A stretch of 64,000 bases of DNA from Cycas panzhihuaensis. Taxonomy: Eukaryota > Cycadophyta. The notes below the pieces were generated by a model, which made no database searches, was not told where the DNA came from, and saw only the letters and a list, made by a program, of their open reading frames with translations. Both the position numbers and the translations under genes were made by a program. The stretch spans positions 81,661,741 through 81,725,740 of the forward strand of contig CM041465.1 of assembly GCA_023213395.1 (NCBI GenBank). The letters are read 5' to 3'. This document shows, one piece after another, positions 32,118-42,700 of the stretch (positions within the stretch are counted from its first letter, which is position 1; every line of letters begins with the position of its first letter).

Positions 32118-34539
32118 TGTTTCCAAGCTACCAGAAATGGATAGGAACGACATCTTCCATGTAAGCACATGTATATGTCTCTACCTCTTACCTTATTCAC
32201 TTTTATGGCATGATGAGATGTGTTTATAGTCCTAGTGGCATGATGTAGTTATATATATTGTTTTGATGCCTACTTTGGTTTCCTACTTCTTGCTTGTGAC
32301 TGTAATCAAGCCTATGACAACTCAAGACTATGGTCCTATGGCATCACATAGCTCCTAGAGATGCTTCCCTTAGAGTTTCTAGGTGCTCATAGGCCTCCAC
32401 AACCCACTTTAACTCACTCCTAACTTGTTGTATGACCCCGTAAGGTGGGTTTTGACTTGTCTACTCATTAACATACTTTTATATCATTATTGTAGTTTAG
32501 TCTTCACCCTTTTTACACACTTGGGGGAGCCCCACCACTGTCTAGAGCCCCTAAAAATGCTTACTAGTCCACCAAACTCTGCTTTTACACCATGGGACTA
32601 ATCTTTTAGGGACTTCCTAAGTCTCTTTTTTATTTTCATTTATTTTCTTTGCACCATGTCAATCTTTGTAGTACCTCATCAATAATTATGGTGCCATAAA
32701 GTTTACCATGGGGTGATTGTTCATTAATTATTGTGGCAAAAAAATGGCCAGATTTGCATTTATTATGAATCTAACACATGGAAAAGGGTCTCTTCCTACC
32801 CAAACTAAATCCTAATTATTTTGAAAACCTAATTGGGATATAAAAATAAAATTTTAGACTCACTCTTACTCTCTCACACTAAAAAAACACTCTCTTCTCC
32901 CTCCTTCCTCTACTCAATCTTTGATAAGGCAGAAACCCTAACTTGTAGGTGTGAAAGAGGGATTCACTGGTGACATAAGTTTCTTCTAAGGCTCATTAAA
33001 GCAACAATAACCAGTCTTTTGAGGTTCAAGGTCCTTTCTCCTCTTAAAAGAGGCCTTCTTCACCAAAAAAGTAAGGTTTTGAATTTCCTCGTCTTTGCTC
33101 TTGAGATAACATCTAGTTTATATGATTTTCATAACTAAAAGCATGTTCTTTTCTATGGTTCTTTCTTAAGCCTACTTATTTTGTTGGCTGCACTTTTCAA
33201 CACATGTTTTAGCATATATTTTGCAATATTTTTGGTATGTAAAGGGAGGAAAAACGTCCTCTTTTCCCCTTAGATGGCATCATCAAACCCTTGGGTTCCC
33301 ACTAGCTAATAGTTAGATGGGTTTAGGACATTCTTGAGAAGAGAAAGAGGAGCAAATAGCTAGAGTTTTGACTCCTAATGCCACATCCTTAAGAGCATCC
33401 CCCTACTTCCTAAGGTTTCTCCACACTATACCCACTCCATTAGCTAGGGCATCCCATAGGGCACGATATCCTTTATATTTACAGCATTTATAGTACCTGC
33501 AGCATTTGTATTAATTGGTACATACCCTGCTTACCAGTAGCCCTCATAGAAATACTTTTCCTTTCATAATATTTAGAGCTCTCATATATTTGCATCTCTC
33601 ACCATATTTATAACTCTTACAACGTTCACAACTTTTGCAACATTGATGCCTTTTGCAACATTTATAATTTTTGTAAACTTTTGATTCTATACTACTTGAA
33701 TCTTTGCTTTCTACTTAGCTCATCCATGTCATACCTATACATCTAGAAGGTGTCTTACTTAAAGGAGTTATCCATTCTGGGGCTACCTTACTCATTTTCT
33801 CTCTATTTCTCTTTTGGCTGTACGAAGGTATTTGTTTGTAAAAGGAAATTAGTATATTAACTATCACTCTCCTTTCCTTTTATTATTAAGACTAAATCTA
33901 TATCACCTAGGTGGGACACACAACCACATACATATATGCATGCATATGTTGTTTGCTTGTAAAGATTTATAAGTATTTTCTCATAGCATAAGGTTGGTTG
34001 GTCCCTTCACGCAAACAACCCACAACATAATAAGAGGTGTTGATTTCTTTCCTTTTGGCTTGTTTCTTGAGGTTATACCATTTTGCTTCGTTTCGACTTT
34101 TCATTTCGTTATCAAATAACTTAGGGGACAGTAAGTTAGCCCCGCTTGGAGGATAAAGGGAAGGTAAGGAAGCCCCTTTTCCTCCATCTTCAACAACTCC
34201 CATGGCAACTATGACAACTAGGGAAACTTGTGGAAGCATGGAGTGAGGAGAGACAGTGAAGAGGTAAGCGATCACGATATCAACCACCGCATCCGGGTAC
34301 ACATTTTCTGTACACCTACTCTCTCTTCCCCTTACACTCCTTTCTTTATCCCCTTAGCTTACTCTCAAAAGGAAAAGAAAGGAAAAGATTTAAAGCTTCA
34401 TATATTTTCTTAGAAGGGTCTTTCATGTATTGTATTGCTTGAAGGTAGGGAGAATAAGGTTGCATGGTCATATTATATGTATATAGGGAACGCTCATAAC
34501 TCCTTGTTTTCCTTAATCAAACTAATCTTCCTCTTATCA
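32118..34539 (+). repeat. T1 5' LTR
   Basis: The LTR starts TGTTTCCAAGCTACCAG and the last shared bases with the 3' LTR are CTTATCA (34539); the end is uncertain by about 20 bp. It contains a degenerate array of about 18-bp units around TTTGCAACATTTA (about 33470-33680) and a pyrimidine-rich stretch near 32880. The primer-binding site cannot be recognised after it. Confidence 0.85.
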
Positions 34540-34971
34540 AAGGGGGCGCAACCTATGCAAGGCACCCCCTTGTATTCTATCCTTTCCTTCTACCTCATCG
34601 TTACTCTTAGTTTGGCACTTGCATTCACTTGAAAGGGTAAAAGAAGATGGGGTTATAGATAGGAAAAGGTTTACATGATTATTTTGCATGCTTGTTATTC
34701 TGATTAGTTGTTTATCTTATTTCCTTTGACCATATTTACATCAGGCTACATTTTTGGAAAGATGTTTCCAAGACCATACGACTGTCACACTCAGAAACCC
34801 TTTTTGTCTTTCTTGGTAGCCTATGAAGATCTCATACCCTCATAGCTTTGGCATCTTCATGTCTATTCCCACCTTTTCCTTGATTCCTTTCTGGATTTGT
34901 GGGTAGGCTGTTCTAAATTGCCTCTCACCCTTATTCACTTCCTTCTCCTATCCTACTTGCCCTCCTTTTTT

Positions 34972-35300
34972 GAAAGGAAGCCAAGTGTCTCTTCTTTCCC
35001 TATAAGGATAAGAGAGCTTCCCTTAGGCTACTCAGTAATCTGAGGATGCCCCTTGCTCAATCCAAATCGAAGAAGGTACTTGTACAAAGGGGAAGTCATA
35101 ATGCTATTTGTGAGTCCTTGAACCTGCATTTTGATGTGAAGACACCCTTTGAGGGTGAACTATCATTCCCTCTTGAGGTTTCTAGGCCCCTGTTATAACT
35201 ATAGTATTGGATTAAAATCTATTATCTGTACTGATCCCCTAGAGGTACGCTTCCATTAGTGACCATACTTGGGACCTGCTAGTAAGAGAATGTTGCAATC
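34972..35300 (+). pseudogene. T1 ORF1-like frame upstream of gag
   Basis: The third copy of the leader frame seen at 2923-3243 and, on the minus strand, at 10910-10680. Shared sequence covers the GAGTCCTTGAACCTGCATTT region and the CCCCTAGAGGTACGCTT region. It is broken by stops in all frames. The product is unknown. Confidence 0.35.
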
Positions 35301-35879
35301 TTCCCTTGTGTTAGCATGTCATTCTCCCTTTGCCTTTATCTTTTGGATTTGTTGGGCCATCCCCTAATATCTTTTTTCTTGATTTACTCTTATTTCTTCC
35401 AAGTTCCAAGTGAGACATGAATGTGATAATTTTCTTGTCAATTTTGAGATCTCCCTCCCACATTGGAAGAATCTCCTTATTCCTCCCTTCTATTAACTAA
35501 CTTTGAACTGGCTATGGAGGGATGTCCTATAGAATGGGCATATCATGCTTATGTTTTTTAGACCCAACAGTAAACTTCAACGTCATTCTAGGGTCCTGCC
35601 CAAGAGGGTAATGACCCTATTTTTTATCTGGGTGACCAAGAACATTTAGATTTCCATCATCCCTCCATGTGTAACATGGGTGTGTTGTCCACCATGGGTT
35701 ATCACCACCTTGGTAAGGGTACCTATGAGGATCAACATGTGGGTTCTAGTTCTCGTGAGGACCATTCCACCTTATACAAGCAAGCAAGAACCCCTCCTGT
35801 AGATATTGTAGAAGTGTTACAATAATGATTTCAGGATGTGAGTGGCCAACTATCTCCAAAGTGGTTGGGAAACATCCTT

Positions 35880-37400
35880 TGAGGCATGGCACTTCCTTCT
35901 TCTTCATCTGCACCTCCTAACTCTTCCCAGACTACCCTCATGATTACAATAGGGCTACCCCCTATTTCTCCATTTTCTTTATATGTTTCTCATACCCATG
36001 GGGCTATCTAAAGCATGTCAACATCTTAAATTGGGTTGAGCATCACTCTCCTTAACTGAGCAACTACACCTCAAACAATTATGGTTTGTACCCCTTTTAT
36101 GCGACTTAGAGGACTCTCATGCCCCCCATCTTTGGGACACATGGGATCCATTCCCATATGCCCCCCATCCCAACAAATAGATCCTTCCCTTCTGAGCCCG
36201 GGATACACATATCAACCATGGGGACTAGGAAAGGGAAATCCCCTTCCAGTCTATGGGTTGGATTCACTTCACTCATATGGGATTGCACCTCCTATAAGCA
36301 ACCCATAAGGGTAAAATCCTATCTCCCATCCACCTTTCTCATCCTCATGCACTACCTTAAACATGGTGCCCTCATAAGGGGGAGTAGGCCCCTCTTGCCC
36401 GCTTACTTCATTTTTAACTTTCACTCAAATAGGGTTGGTTCCCTCCCATCAAGTATGGGGAAATCCATGCCTTACTTATACTCAAGCTCTTCAAGGAGGA
36501 CATAAGCATCTGTAACCACCTCCCTCTTCTTCTCTTGTCAACCCATTAGCTCAACGTAGGGCATGCCCCTTTGTTCATTATGCTTTTTCATGGCATGCAT
36601 CAATTATTAGGTATATGACCATGTTTAGATGAAAATCTTTGCATGTTATTTGTAGGGAGATGCCCCCAAGTGGTTTTATCATCTCCCCACCCATTCTATT
36701 CATTCCTTTCACCAGTTGGTGGATGAATTCGTTAACTATTTCGACATAGCTCATCCTTTTAAGAGTGGAATGAAAGCCCTACTCTCGCTCAAGCAAGGTC
36801 ATGAAGAAATGAACCATGACTTCGTGAAGCACTTCCACAACCTCCTTCATTCTATGAAGGCTACGTTGCCTAAAGAATTGAAGAGAGATATCTTCATGAA
36901 TGCCCTCTGCGCTCAAGTCCATATTGAAGTCCTCAAAATAGGGGCAATAATATATGACTTCACTATAGATAAATGCTGGGCGCTGGATGCAATTGAGATC
37001 CAAGAAAGTCTCAAGAAACCTCTCAAACCATCACAATAACGAGAGGCACCCCCTCCATCAAGCAACCTAAGATCCCAATAATCCCAGAAGTCTCTACCCA
37101 TTCAACGAAGAAAATTATAGACCCTTTGACACATTATATATTCCTTAAGCGTCTGAATGAAGGAGCTTAAGCTCCAAACTCCTTCTTCACTTGCAGATTT
37201 CCATAGACCTATCCATTAGGCCTCTTAATCCACACCTCCCAAAAATAGAAATACCTACTCCTCCCAAACTAGGAAGACCAAACCTTTCACAAATAAGAAG
37301 TGGTGGTCCATTCATGGTGAGTGCTTCTATGAGGACTTGTAGTGTCAGGTGTAACATCCCAAACTTGCCCCACCTCATGACTCCTCCTCTAAACAATTGC
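35880..37400 (+). pseudogene. T1 Gag region (broken)
   Basis: A proline-rich part comes first, with YTYQPWGLGKGNPLPVYGLD near 36200, matching T2. The capsid part follows, with the open frame 36716-37039: VDEFVNYFDIAHPFKSGMKA, LLSLKQGHEEMNHDFVKHFH, LPKELKRDIFMNALCAQVH. The last words (Q-x-x-E-x-x-x-x-F-x-x-x-F) are the Retrotrans_gag pattern. A SIHGECFYEDL word near 37310 corresponds to the T2 knuckle-like motif. Gag would form the particle. Stops and shifts break it. Confidence 0.75.
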
Positions 37401-37799
37401 CTAAGCTAAATTTTGACTAACCTGTCTAGAGGGATCCCTTCCATAAACATGGGGAATAGGATCAACATGCCCATAATAGGGGAAATCAGAATTGGGGATG
37501 ATCTCCTAACCTTTCTTCCATAGAAGTAAAAGGAAAGGGGTTAAGGAACTCATCCTCTCCTGTTAGTTCCCACCATCGAACCTCTTCAACCTCTATATTC
37601 TATAACAAAGGAAAGAGTCATTCGGATGATTGAGACCACCCCTCTGCATGTTGTCACTAAGTCCCAAGTAGCCAAAGAGGCTATTGGGGCCTCCTCTTCT
37701 CAACCAAACTTTCCCAGACACTCTACCTTCTAAGATTCTGACACTCCCTAAGACCATTCCTATCTACTTGGGTCATTATAATTTCTAAAGTCCCCTTCA

Positions 37800-38400
37800 C
37801 CAACATATTAGGAAAGGAAAATCCTTGATCATTGATGAGCTATATAGTGTGGTCACAGGGATGTCTATGATGGATGTCCTATGGAGTTGCTTTGAGGAAT
37901 GCACTCTCCTCCTCAAGGCTTCAAGATTGGTTGATGCTCCTATTCACACTTTGGGTACTACCATGAACTGGGAGCCTTTCATCAACTTTGATCTTAAAGA
38001 CCTCTTTTTAATGAGTGAAAGGGAGCCCCAGTGGCACTATCCTTTCACCATATTCATTGATACTCCTTAGTGCACTCCTAGGAGAATTGTTGTAGACAAC
38101 GGTTCTTCTGTCAATGCTACACCCTTGTGCATAATGTAGGAGTTGGGCATAATGGCTCTTGAGTGAATTCTATGACGTTGCCAAGGCTATGATGGTAGTG
38201 AAAAGACACTGTTAGGATCTGTCTCTATTCCCCTCACCCTCGAGGACAAAACTGTCCTTGCAAATATAGTAGTTCTTGATGTAAATGTGGACTACAATCT
38301 CTTGTTCAGATGCCCATGGCTTGACTAGATATGAGATGTTCAACCCATTGGGGGTACCTAAATTCATCCATGAAGGATGAATAAAAGTTGTTTCCTAAGA
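37800..38400 (+). pseudogene. T1 aspartic protease region
   Basis: The frame 37825-38070 (SVVTGMSMMDVLWSCFEECT, LKDLFLMSER) leads into the active-site region IVVDNGSSVNATPL near 38090, then GYDGSEKTLLGSVSIPL, NIVVLDVNVDYNLLF and PWLD. D-N-G-S-S is the form used by one group of Tat elements, as far as I recall, so it need not be damage. Stops separate the frame after the active site. It would process Gag-Pol. Confidence 0.75.
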
Positions 38401-38429
38401 GCCTCCTCTTACTAAACCATTCCATCAGT

Positions 38430-39145
38430 TTCGTCATGTGGCTTGCAACCTAGCAAAGGGCAGCAAGGGCCCATCCACCCATTCTTCCACCTATATGATT
38501 GATATTCCTAGCACCTCTAGATCAGAGGAAGGGCCCTGCCCTTCCTCCTCTAACCTCATCTACTTCACCCTCATTAGTGTAGGGAGTTATGGGTATGTTG
38601 TCGTTCTAAGTGACCATGAGCCTGGCGACGAGGATGGGGAGCCTCATCACCCCATATCCCTCCTTAACATCTTTAGGGAGTGCTTGCTTTATCATCCATC
38701 TAGTTCTGAGTCATGACCTAGAACCACTTCTATAAAAGACCCTAGCACTCCCACCGTATCTAGGGAATCATGCATGGTCACTCTTATCTCATATGTGGAC
38801 TCCTGAGCTCCTTTATCCTCTACCACATACACCTTATCATCTTCCCTAGACAATGAGGATAAAGATCCTCCTATTCCATGACATCGGAGGACACTCTCTG
38901 ACTCTTCCAAGGAGTCTTTGGATTATATGGAGTGGTGGGTTGATTGTTACAGGCCCATCACTCCTCCTCCTCATCCCTCATCACCTCTAAGCAAAACTAT
39001 CCATGCGATAGATTATTTTGAAAATGATGAGGCTCTATTAGAGCATCTAGTAGATCTTATGCCCAATCTCACTACTGATCACCATAAGTTTGGTTTCAGG
39101 AAGAGCTTAGCCTTACAGTTACCCCTAGCTGACCTAGATTAGTCT
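38430..39145 (+). pseudogene. T1 conserved acidic linker between protease and RT
   Basis: Open stretches 38438-38716 and 38918-39142 show GSKGPSTHSSTYMIDIPSTS, ISVGSYGYVVVLSDHEPGDE, then DYMEWWVDCYRPI and IHAIDYFENDEALLEHLVDL. They align word by word with T2 7305-6685. No known domain is recognised. Conservation of words between two dead copies suggests the ancestor translated this linker. Confidence 0.6.
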
Positions 39146-39239
39146 AGAATTCCTTTACCTCCCTCTATTTAGCAAGCCCCCCTCCAATTTGAAGAGGGCA
39201 ATGCCATGTGCATGTGGGCAACCAAAGATATCACCCTTG

Positions 39240-40110
39240 CCCCCAGTAACATTACAAAGGTTGGAGAGGAATGTTCACTTGAAGAAATGGAGGAATACAC
39301 CCTTCTTTTCCAAGAATTTTGTGGTGTCTTTGTGCGGGACTACTTAGACATGAAGTAAATAGATCCATCCATCGTCACCCAGAACCTCACGATCATACTA
39401 GGTGCCCACCCCATGTGATGAAAACAATGCCCTCTCCATCATAAATTATCTACTGTAGTGAAAATGGAACTAGAAAAGCTCCTAGATGTAGGACTAATCA
39501 CTTCCATTGATTACCCTAAGTGGGTTTCCAATATCATTCCCATTGTGAAAAAGAACAAGATGATTTAGATTTTCATTGACTTCTGAGATGTAAATATCAT
39601 ATGCCCTAAAGACAACTTTCTTTTACCCTTTATCAATTAAATCATTGATCAAATAACTAGTTTTAAAGTCATGTCTTTGGTTAATGGCTTCTCCAGATAT
39701 AACCAAATAAATATCTCCTAAAGACTACCACAAAATGGCCTTCACCACTCATAAAGAAGACTGTTAAGGTTTTTATGGATGAGATGATGGGCCTCTCTTA
39801 TAAGAGATCCCATCATCCTAAGGATTTGGATGTTATATTAATATGATGATGCAAATACTATGTTAGTTTGAACTCACTCAAATGCGTCTTTGCCGTAATC
39901 GCCACCAAGCTCTTTGGCTTCCTTGTCTCTAAATAAGGGATCCAGATTGACCCTGATAGGGTCAAAGCTATCCTTGACATACTCCCAGTCAAAACATAAT
40001 GCCAAATTAAGTCCTTTTTAGTAGGTTGGATTTCCTTAGGCATTTCTTAGCGAACGTTTCCATAAATGCCAAACCCCTAACTAACATGTTAAAGAAGCGG
40101 GGCCTATTTG
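39240..40110 (+). pseudogene. T1 reverse transcriptase, with deletion and lost catalytic residues
   Basis: The start is marked by LFQEFCGVFVRDYLDM, then LEKLLDVGLITSIDYPKWVS and NIIPIVKKNKM. Motif A reads SLVNGFSRYNQI: the catalytic Asp is Asn, while T2 keeps Asp. Right after KMAFTTHKE about 90 bases are missing relative to T2, and the sequence resumes with VFMDEMMGLS, where the second catalytic Asp of motif C is Glu. It is thus inactive at three points. Frameshifts and stops are also present. Confidence 0.82.
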
Positions 40111-40111
40111 T

Positions 40112-40345
40112 GTGGTCTACGAAAGCCTAGTTGCAGCTGATCTTAACTATTCCCTTATAAAAAGCGAATGCCTAGCCTTGGTCCACATGACCAAGAGGTT
40201 CAGACATTGCCTTCTTGGGAATACCACTCACGTGATCATGCAATCTGATCCCTTGAGGTACCTACAAGAATATGACCTCCAAATCATTAAAAGGAAATTA
40301 AAAAAAGGAATGGTAGTTGCTAAGCAACTAACCAACTCCCCCATT
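40112..40345 (+). pseudogene. T1 gypsy-type RNase H (5' part missing)
   Basis: The open frame 40112-40462 has VVYESLVAADLNYSLIKSEC and LALVHMTKRFRHCLLGN, then HVIMQSDPLRYLQEYDLQII. The N-terminal strand with the first Asp is missing relative to T2 5531-5450. The tail to 40462 is a spacer toward integrase, rich in Pro and Ser. Confidence 0.75.
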
Positions 40346-40499
40346 CCAAACCCTTCAAACCTTCCAGTTGATGATTCTTTGCCTAGTGATCCTATCTTGA
40401 CCATCCAAGATTCGTCACTCCATCCACTATCCAATAGCAAATGTTATAGGGATATTGTGTAATATCTTACCCAACAACTATAGCCTCCTAATGCTAATA

Positions 40500-41685
40500 A
40501 CAAAATAAGATCATGCATTAGGGATAAAACTAGATAATACTTCCTTATAGAAGAAGTATTGTATAAGAGATTTTTTGATGGAGTCCTCTTTCGTTGCATC
40601 AACCCTAGTGAAGTGAACCAAATCCTCTGTAAATGCCACAACAATATTTGTGAAGGCCATTTTGGGGGCTAATCCATATCCTAGAGGATCCTTCACATGG
40701 GCTACTACTGGTCGTCCCTCTTCAAGGATGCTCATGCCTATGTGTTGCAGTATCGAAAGTGCTAAGAGGATGCCAATGTCATCCACTCACCTTTTAAGGC
40801 CCTGCATCCTATCATTTCCCCATGGCCTTTTTCCTAACGGGGATTAGACCTTATTGGAGCCATGACTCTGCCCTCATTGTTGCAACATAAGTTCATCTTA
40901 GTTATGATGGAATACTTTACCAAATGGGCTAAGGTAATCCCATTGTCACCTATCACTAGTAAGACTATTGCCACCTTTATCTATCAACATATTATCTGTC
41001 AATTCGGGGTCCCTAACATCTTGATCACAGATACCAGCACACCTTTTCATAATAAGGAGATGGATGAACTTTGTGCGAAGTTCAAGATATCTTATAAGAC
41101 CTCCTCTCCTTATTATCCCTAGGCCAATGGCTAAGTTAAATCATTCAACAAAGTCTTTATTATCATTTTAAAGAAAATAGTTTCCCAATCCCAAAAAGAT
41201 CAGCACCTTCAACTCCCTTCCGCTTTGTGGGCTTATCGTACTTCCATTTGCACAGTGACAAGGATGACCCCATTCTTCCTTATACATAGGACTAATATAG
41301 TCCTCCCTTTGGAAGTTGAAATCCCTTCCTTGTGGGTTCCTTGCAAGGTCTTGTTAATAAGGAATCGTGCTGCCATGCCTACCTCCTTGATCTTGAAGTC
41401 TTGGATGAGAAATGCTTGATGGTTTACCAAGCAAACCTTGCCTTTAAGGCTAGGGCATGAAGGACATATGATGAACATCTTCGTCCTCATCCTCTAAACC
41501 ATTGGGACCACATCCTTAAGCTTGAATACCTCCATAATCATTTATCCAAGTTTAGGCCTAAGTGGATTGGCCCTTTCATCATTCTTGAGAACCTCAATAA
41601 TGGCGTCTATAGGATAGTGACAGTGGAGGGTCTTGAATTTAAAAAAGTTATGAACAACAAATTTCTAAAGAAGTTTTACGTGTGA
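40500..41685 (+). pseudogene. T1 integrase (broken)
   Basis: After zinc-finger remnants (40600-40780), the core has HPIISPWPF and GLDLIGAM (first Asp), then LVMMEYFTKWAKVIPLSPIT, IICQFGVPNILITDTSTPFH (second Asp) and YKTSSPYYP. The third position reads ANG.VKSFNK, where the catalytic Glu is Lys. The C-terminal part has ALWAYRTSICTVTRMTPFFL and GPFIILENLNNGVYRIVTVE, ending FLKKFYV at the stop near 41683. It is the counterpart of T2 4860-3832. Confidence 0.83.
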
Positions 41686-42700
41686 TATTTTCTACTTCTA
41701 AGTAGAAATAGTCACAGCCCTCTTTCACTTTGAAATGAGCTTAAACTACTACTTTAAACATGCCATTGTCCCTACTAGTCAAAGGTGCAATGATTGTTCA
41801 AAGTGGCTTTCCATCCTTTGGATCTCATCATTTACGTTACATTTACTCTGTCTCCTTTCTGGAGGAGACCTTCTCTTTCCTAGTTGGGTGAGCGAACCTT
41901 ATTCACTCCTGGGTATGGAGTCACTTCCCAACCTAGGCCCTCTTATTGGGTATCTACACCCCTAGCTACTGCTTCCTTAGCATGCCCACCTTGTTCCATT
42001 CGAGCAACATATATGGTACTCTCCTCTAGTCTCATATGTAACCATCCCCTATGTACATAGTGTGTGTGTGTGCCTAGTATCAGTATGGTGCTACATAATA
42101 GGAAGCATGCGAGTACTATCTACATATAATATAACCAAAACCAGAATATAACAATCAAATTAAAACTATCTAAATGCATAGTCCCTCATGCATTTGAGCA
42201 CCCATATCGATGTATACTTATATCCATCTCTATCTATGTTCATAAACAAAATAAGAGCATCATGAATATATAATAGCATCGTCATGTATCAAAATAGGGT
42301 ACTAATGTGTCCCCTATATATATATATAATCATATGGTACATCATCTTGGCAATATCCCTAAGGAAGTTGAAATCCTTACAGGAAGAAGTATAATCATAT
42401 AACCATATGAGATGGAACTCCCTAGAGGTACGGAGCTTTCATGTCAAAATACATAATATACAAAATCTTCTAGGATGATTTAGCCCTCATGGGGTATCAT
42501 CCCCTCATCTACCTAATCCCTCACTAGAGGACCACATCCCTCCTAAACTCCTCTAGTACCTCTATGAGGTCCTTGCCTCACTCTCCTCATCCCAAGGCCT
42601 CTGTTAAGTAGCGATCATCATGTGAGTCCTGTTACATGATGACTTAGCAGCTATCTGATTGACCAATTAGTTGTATCAATATTATAAGTGATCATGCTTG
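41686..42700 (+). other. T1 noncoding region downstream of integrase
   Basis: No domain is seen. The first 550 bp match the T2 region 3831-3250 on the minus strand, so it belongs to the family. It contains short GT and TA runs near 42060 and 42310. Confidence 0.6.

Noticed and set aside
42050-42080. GT-rich run as Z-DNA or regulatory element
   Set aside because: Only about five GT units; ordinary low-complexity sequence.
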